A stretch of 23,894 bases of DNA from a virus. The DNA lies in the IMG/VR virus record IMGVR_UViG_3300042465_000182, positions 1-23,894 of that record. One strand, given 5' to 3'. Of this stretch, positions 21,094-23,894 are shown in pieces (within the stretch, counting starts at the first letter, position 1; each line of letters begins with the position of its first letter). Under the pieces are notes generated by a model that was not told where the DNA came from, did not search any database, and saw only the letters and a list, made by a program, of their open reading frames with translations. The position numbers were made by a program, and so were the translations under genes.

Positions 21094-21428
21094 GCTATCA
21101 CTTCAATCTCAACCGCGTAGACTTTGGGACCATCTTTACGCTGGTAGTACTGCCAATCCAAATTTTTGTGGCCATCATCAACGCCAAGCCAATCAGCTAC
21201 CCCATCCCTCACCGCTTTGAAGGCTGACTGCAGGTTATCGCCATCCAAGGCTCTTGGCGCCACTCTGGTCAACACCAGTGTGCAAGGTGGGTCTGGTGGT
21301 GCTGCAACCGACGCCAATGCGTTGAACGCTTTTGCACGGTGACTTTTGGCCAATTTGGCCTTCACAGCCCAATGCAACCTTAAGTTCGCAACCGACACAA
21401 TCTTAATCGGCACCCTAATTTCAATCAT
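21090..21428 (-). CDS. rusA: RusA-type Holliday-junction resolvase
   Basis: The 112-residue protein would cut branched DNA made during replication or recombination, so that terminase receives linear concatemers. The key pattern is 'RALDGDNLQSAFKAVRDGVADWLGVDD' split over about 59-85; Asp62, Asp64 and Asp84/85 match the three acidic catalytic positions of RusA (120 residues in E. coli). 'PPCTLVLTRVAPR' supplies the preceding strand. It is placed between the primase-helicase and terS, a common phage setting. The ATG at 21428 overlaps the stop of a small upstream ORF as ATGA. Confidence 0.85.
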   Translation of the reverse strand: MIEIRVPIKIVSVANLRLHWAVKAKLAKSHRAKAFNALASVAAPPDPPCTLVLTRVAPRALDGDNLQSAFKAVRDGVADWLGVDDGHKNLDWQYYQRKDGPKVYAVEIEVIA

Positions 21429-21607
21429 TCAATCCCCCATTTCCCAACTTCCCCACTTTCCCGTCCTTCCGATCCTATCCGGCCCATCCGCCATCCGATC
21501 CTTCCTGTGTCTATAGACACAGGAGGAAGGATTCGGATGATTGGCGGGGTGGGAATCCGGATGGTTTCGGATGACTTCGGATGATTCGGATGATGTTTCG
21601 GATGCAT
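21425..21607 (-). CDS. Possible 60-residue low-complexity protein over the repeat array
   Basis: This ORF begins 6 bases after the primase-helicase stop and ends in an ATGA overlap with rusA, which is the spacing of a real operon gene. Its sequence is low-complexity (HHPNHPKSSETIRIP at the start, then Gly/Arg-rich), because it reads through the TTCGGATG repeats and the palindrome. Its first part nearly repeats the last residues of the primase-helicase (HPDHPKASETIRIG). It may therefore be a duplicated tail rather than an independent gene. AAGG lies too close to the ATG to be a good ribosome binding site. Confidence 0.3.
   Translation of the reverse strand: MHPKHHPNHPKSSETIRIPTPPIIRILPPVSIDTGRIGWRMGRIGSEGRESGEVGKWGIE
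21503..21524. repeat. Perfect 22-bp palindrome with extended stem
   Basis: TCCTGTGTCTA (21503-21513) is followed directly by its exact reverse complement (21514-21524). The pairing resumes after a 3-base bulge (21525-21527): 21498-21502 pairs with 21528-21532. No U-run follows on either strand, so it is not a canonical terminator. A protein-binding site or cruciform in the repeat region is more likely. Confidence 0.75.
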
Positions 21608-21658
21608 CCTTGTTCATCCGATTCGGATGGTTTCGGATGCTTTCGGATGGTCTGGATG
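21532..21658. repeat. TTCGGATG iteron-like array
   Basis: Eight exact TTCGGATG copies start at 21532, 21566, 21576, 21585, 21597, 21622, 21632 and 21642. Variants TCCGGATG (21556) and TCTGGATG (21651) extend the series. Most spacings are 9-12 bases, about one helical turn. Two inverted CATCCG copies (21485-21490, 21492-21497) lie across the palindrome. The array covers the last codons of the primase-helicase gene and the gap behind it. Such phased arrays are typical of initiator-binding iterons, but they may also be expanded coding repeats. Confidence 0.75.
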
Positions 21659-23659
21659 ACTCCGATACCCCCCATCGACCTCTACCACCATGCCCTTGGC
21701 AATCATACTTTTGACTACTTCCCAAAATCTATTGTTCTTCACCCCATGCTCTTTGGCGCTGTCTCTCCACTCATCGTACTGTGCTGGATGGCTCAAATTA
21801 TCTTGCTCGCGCTTGAGCTCAATCAGCACCAGGCACTCCATGACCAGCTTTTGGTTTGGTGAGAGATAGGTCTTTTTCTGGACCTGGCTGACTAGGCCGC
21901 TGATGTCCACGCCAACAAGGTACGCACCCTTCACTGGCAAATTGTGCTTGTCCAAGATGGGTAGATCGACTTGAGTGATCTGAAAGTTCTTGGCCGCTGG
22001 CATCTCAGCATCTTTCATCTTTCTAGACTCAAACTGGATGGTCTTGGTGCCTGAGTCCAACGCCACTTTGTACTCAGCATCCAACGCACCCCGTAGAGCT
22101 GTAGACCCTCTGCTGCGCTCTTTGTCCATGGCGCCACTATGGTGGACCACCAAGACGCAACACTTCCATGGTTGGCGCAGGTAGGTGTCTAGGTGCTGGA
22201 TGAAGGCATTCATGTCTTGGGTGCTGTTCTCATCGCCGCCCATGTTTCTGGCCACTGTATCGATGATGATCATGCTAGGTATGCAGCCGGCATCTGCGCT
22301 TAACTGTTTGACTGACTCAGCCACAATGGCCGCCTCAGTGCTGTCGTACAGCTGTGCAGCTCGGTGGCTTTTGTATAACGGTGCCCCGACCAAACTTGTG
22401 GCATTGCCCAGCTCCCATGCTTTGAACCGCCTGGCCAAGCCGTTATGGCCTTCACCGGCAATATAAAACACCGCCCCTTGCTGTACTTGGTGCCCGTGCC
22501 ATGGCTTGCCAGTGGCAATGCAGCAGGCTATGTCAATCGACACAAAGCTTTTGCCACCGCCTGGGTCACCAAACACCTGCGCCAGTGAGTCGCTCTCAAT
22601 GTAATCATCCACCACCCAATGTATTTGGGTCAGCTGCAAGTTGTCTGCTCTGGTGAACTCAAAGGCCAGCTTGTCCTTCACTGGCCCTGCCACGCGCTCA
22701 ATTTGCTCTTTTACCGCGTCCAATCCCTGCAGCACGTGCAGGTCGTTGAAGTCTGTTGGTTTGTTGGGCAAGTCAGACTCCGAAAAATTAGGGTAAACAA
22801 CCTCGCCAAATACTAGTGCAGCTGCAGCCTTGCCCTTGGCCACCCCTGGGTTGCCCTCGGTGAACTGGTCATTGTCTGCGCCAATCACAATGCGCGAGCC
22901 AGGAAACATCTCTTTGGCAGCCTTGGCCACCTTGGCCAAGTTGCCACAGTCAAACGCCACCAACGTGGTGTAACCCGTCGCCTCATGGATACTGGCGCAA
23001 GTGGCAAACCCCTCACCAACAAAGATCACCTTGCGGTTACCGCGCAGCTCATAAAAACCACCTTCGATCTTGCCACCTTTGAGAAACCGTTTGTTGCCAT
23101 CAGCATCAATGGTTTGGTAGCTCAGTATCTCTCCCGCCTGGTCAATCACCGGCACCACCAACCTACCTGCACGGTCAATCTTGATCCCATGGGGCTCAAT
23201 ACGCTTACGCACAAGGTAGGGATGGTCTGCGCTGGCGTCCGTGTAGGTCGATACCTCTTCCTCTGCCCGATCCGCTGCCTGGGCCTGTGACGCCAACCGT
23301 TCAGCTTCTCGCTTGGCCTTGAACTCAGCCACCCACTTGTCATGCTCGAGCCTCTCGCTAAAGCTCATGCCCCGCCCAGTGTCTGCCACCCACTTGGCCT
23401 CAAATGTTGGCTCCTTCCAGCAGCCACATACACCCACAGGGATCTTCCCACTCAGGTGCAATATGTACCAACCGTCCAGCGCCCCCTTCTTGCTCGACAC
23501 ATGAGGCACCCTGTGAATCTCACCATCAGCAATCAATTCTTTGATGGTTAAGCCACTGGCTTCACAGTGCCTGCGAAAGCTCTCAACGGGGTCTACCAAG
23601 TCAGTTGACGCCGTGGCAGCTGCAAAGCCGTTGGGAAATATGCTCGATAGACTGCTCAT
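21614..23659 (-). CDS. TOPRIM primase - RepA-type helicase fusion
   Basis: The 681-residue replication protein has an N-terminal region (about 20-130) with no clear zinc finger, then a TOPRIM domain: 'VIFVGEGFATC' (about 211-221, catalytic Glu), 'IVIGADND' (257-264, Asp pair) and 'DFND' (303-306). A RecA-fold helicase follows: Walker A GDPGGGKS (364-371), 'AVFYIAGEG', Walker B MIIIDT (463-468), CCVLVVHHSG (500-509) and 'RSRGSTALRG' (515-524). A winged-helix-like C-terminal part and an HP/SE-rich tail end it. The helicase matches RSF1010 RepA-like and phage AAA_25 proteins. The ATG at 23659 overlaps the regulator stop (ATGA) with GGAGG 7 bases upstream, so I reject the longer start at 23710. 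Confidence 0.88.
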   Translation of the reverse strand: MSSLSSIFPNGFAAATASTDLVDPVESFRRHCEASGLTIKELIADGEIHRVPHVSSKKGALDGWYILHLSGKIPVGVCGCWKEPTFEAKWVADTGRGMSFSERLEHDKWVAEFKAKREAERLASQAQAADRAEEEVSTYTDASADHPYLVRKRIEPHGIKIDRAGRLVVPVIDQAGEILSYQTIDADGNKRFLKGGKIEGGFYELRGNRKVIFVGEGFATCASIHEATGYTTLVAFDCGNLAKVAKAAKEMFPGSRIVIGADNDQFTEGNPGVAKGKAAAALVFGEVVYPNFSESDLPNKPTDFNDLHVLQGLDAVKEQIERVAGPVKDKLAFEFTRADNLQLTQIHWVVDDYIESDSLAQVFGDPGGGKSFVSIDIACCIATGKPWHGHQVQQGAVFYIAGEGHNGLARRFKAWELGNATSLVGAPLYKSHRAAQLYDSTEAAIVAESVKQLSADAGCIPSMIIIDTVARNMGGDENSTQDMNAFIQHLDTYLRQPWKCCVLVVHHSGAMDKERSRGSTALRGALDAEYKVALDSGTKTIQFESRKMKDAEMPAAKNFQITQVDLPILDKHNLPVKGAYLVGVDISGLVSQVQKKTYLSPNQKLVMECLVLIELKREQDNLSHPAQYDEWRDSAKEHGVKNNRFWEVVKSMIAKGMVVEVDGGYRSHPDHPKASETIRIG

Positions 23660-23874
23660 GCCTGTGCCTCCAACAGTTCTGGCCATATGGCCTTCCAGCT
23701 GCCCTGGCACACCATCTTCCGGCTTACTCTTCCCGCAGTCTCCTGCTCTATCCTAACCGCCTCCCAAGCACTCATTTCACGCCTGCCGGTCAAGCATTGG
23801 TACAGGTACTGCTCATTCATGCCAACTTTTTCTGCCAGTTGTCGGCGCTCATCTGGTGTTATTTGTGTGTTCAT
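23656..23874 (-). CDS. YdaS/Cro-type helix-turn-helix regulator
   Basis: The 72-residue protein has a helix-turn-helix at about 9-45 ('RRQLAEKVGMNEQYLYQCLTG', 'REMSAWEAVRIEQETAGRV') followed by 'SWKAIWPEL' (about 59-67). The 'IEQET.GRVSR...W..IWPEL' ending is typical of YdaS-type Cro-like regulators found in prophage early operons. It probably binds operator DNA upstream of its own operon. The ATG at 23874 has no good ribosome binding site within the visible 20 upstream bases. It is the first visible gene of the replication operon and is coupled to the primase-helicase by ATGA. Confidence 0.8.
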   Translation of the reverse strand: MNTQITPDERRQLAEKVGMNEQYLYQCLTGRREMSAWEAVRIEQETAGRVSRKMVCQGSWKAIWPELLEAQA

Positions 23875-23889
23875 AGACCGTGGAGTCTA
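23874..23889. promoter_or_regulatory. Possible operator at the regulator start codon
   Basis: TAGAC (23874-23878) and GTCTA (23885-23889) form a 5-bp inverted repeat with a 6-base spacer, overlapping the regulator's start. It could be an autoregulatory site for the encoded Cro-type protein, but short repeats like this arise by chance. Confidence 0.25.
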
Positions 23890-23894
23890 GCAGA

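Noticed and set aside
21500-21532. Rho-independent terminator at the palindrome
   Set aside because: No U-run follows on either strand, and the stem continues into the repeat array.
21485-21658. CRISPR array
   Set aside because: Units are only 8 bases at about 10-base spacing, without the 25-40 base repeats and unique spacers of CRISPR.
21429-21725. 98-codon minus-strand ORF over the repeat array
   Set aside because: It overlaps the end of the primase-helicase in another frame, has no ribosome binding site, and is a low-complexity reading of the repeats.
23660-23710. Longer start for the primase-helicase
   Set aside because: It would overlap the regulator gene by 55 bases; ATG 23659 has GGAGG and an ATGA overlap.

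Overview
The window is a stretch of a tailed-phage genome with P22-like (podovirus) morphogenesis genes. Every gene I can support lies on the minus strand, so transcription runs from the right end (base 23894) to the left end. No host housekeeping genes, tRNAs, integrase or insertion sequences were seen. The host cannot be read from the sequence. Several proteins (portal, scaffold, ejection proteins, small accessory proteins) resemble my memory of environmental phages of freshwater beta-proteobacteria, but that is an impression and not a result. The window ends inside a tail-fibre-type gene on the left, and lysis genes are not included.

Right part (about 20.4-23.9 kb), regulation and replication: a small YdaS/Cro-type regulator is translationally coupled (ATGA) to a TOPRIM primase fused to a RepA-type hexameric helicase. 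The 3' end of that gene and the gap behind it carry an array of TTCGGATG repeats about one helical turn apart, next to a perfect 22-bp palindrome. A RusA-type Holliday-junction resolvase, two doubtful small ORFs and a small terminase subunit follow.

Centre (19968-20442), a 475-base non-coding region: it holds three perfect DnaA boxes (TTATCCACA), an 8-bp inverted repeat, an AT-rich flank, a very GC-rich block with a C10 run, a terminator-like element and an extended -10 promoter candidate. It is the best candidate for a replication origin and possibly for the packaging site. It separates terS from terL.

Middle (about 10.0-20.0 kb), head assembly and packaging: a 636-residue protein with a DNA-glycosylase-like HhH-GPD signature, the large terminase, two small basic proteins, a P22-type portal, a DUF5856-like protein, two tandem paralogous small proteins, scaffold, coat, and two head-surface candidates. 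Two strong UUCG-loop terminators sit behind the coat gene and the next gene, and a hairpin follows the third.

Left part (1-10.0 kb), tail and ejection: a small conserved protein, gp4-like and gp10-like tail accessory proteins, a fibre, two beta-rich virion proteins, a cupin protein, three ejection-type proteins (gp7/gp20/gp16-like positions) and the first 26 codons of a tail-fibre-type protein. Most neighbouring genes overlap by 1-8 bases or lie within about 10 bases of each other, so they are probably translated from a few long mRNAs.
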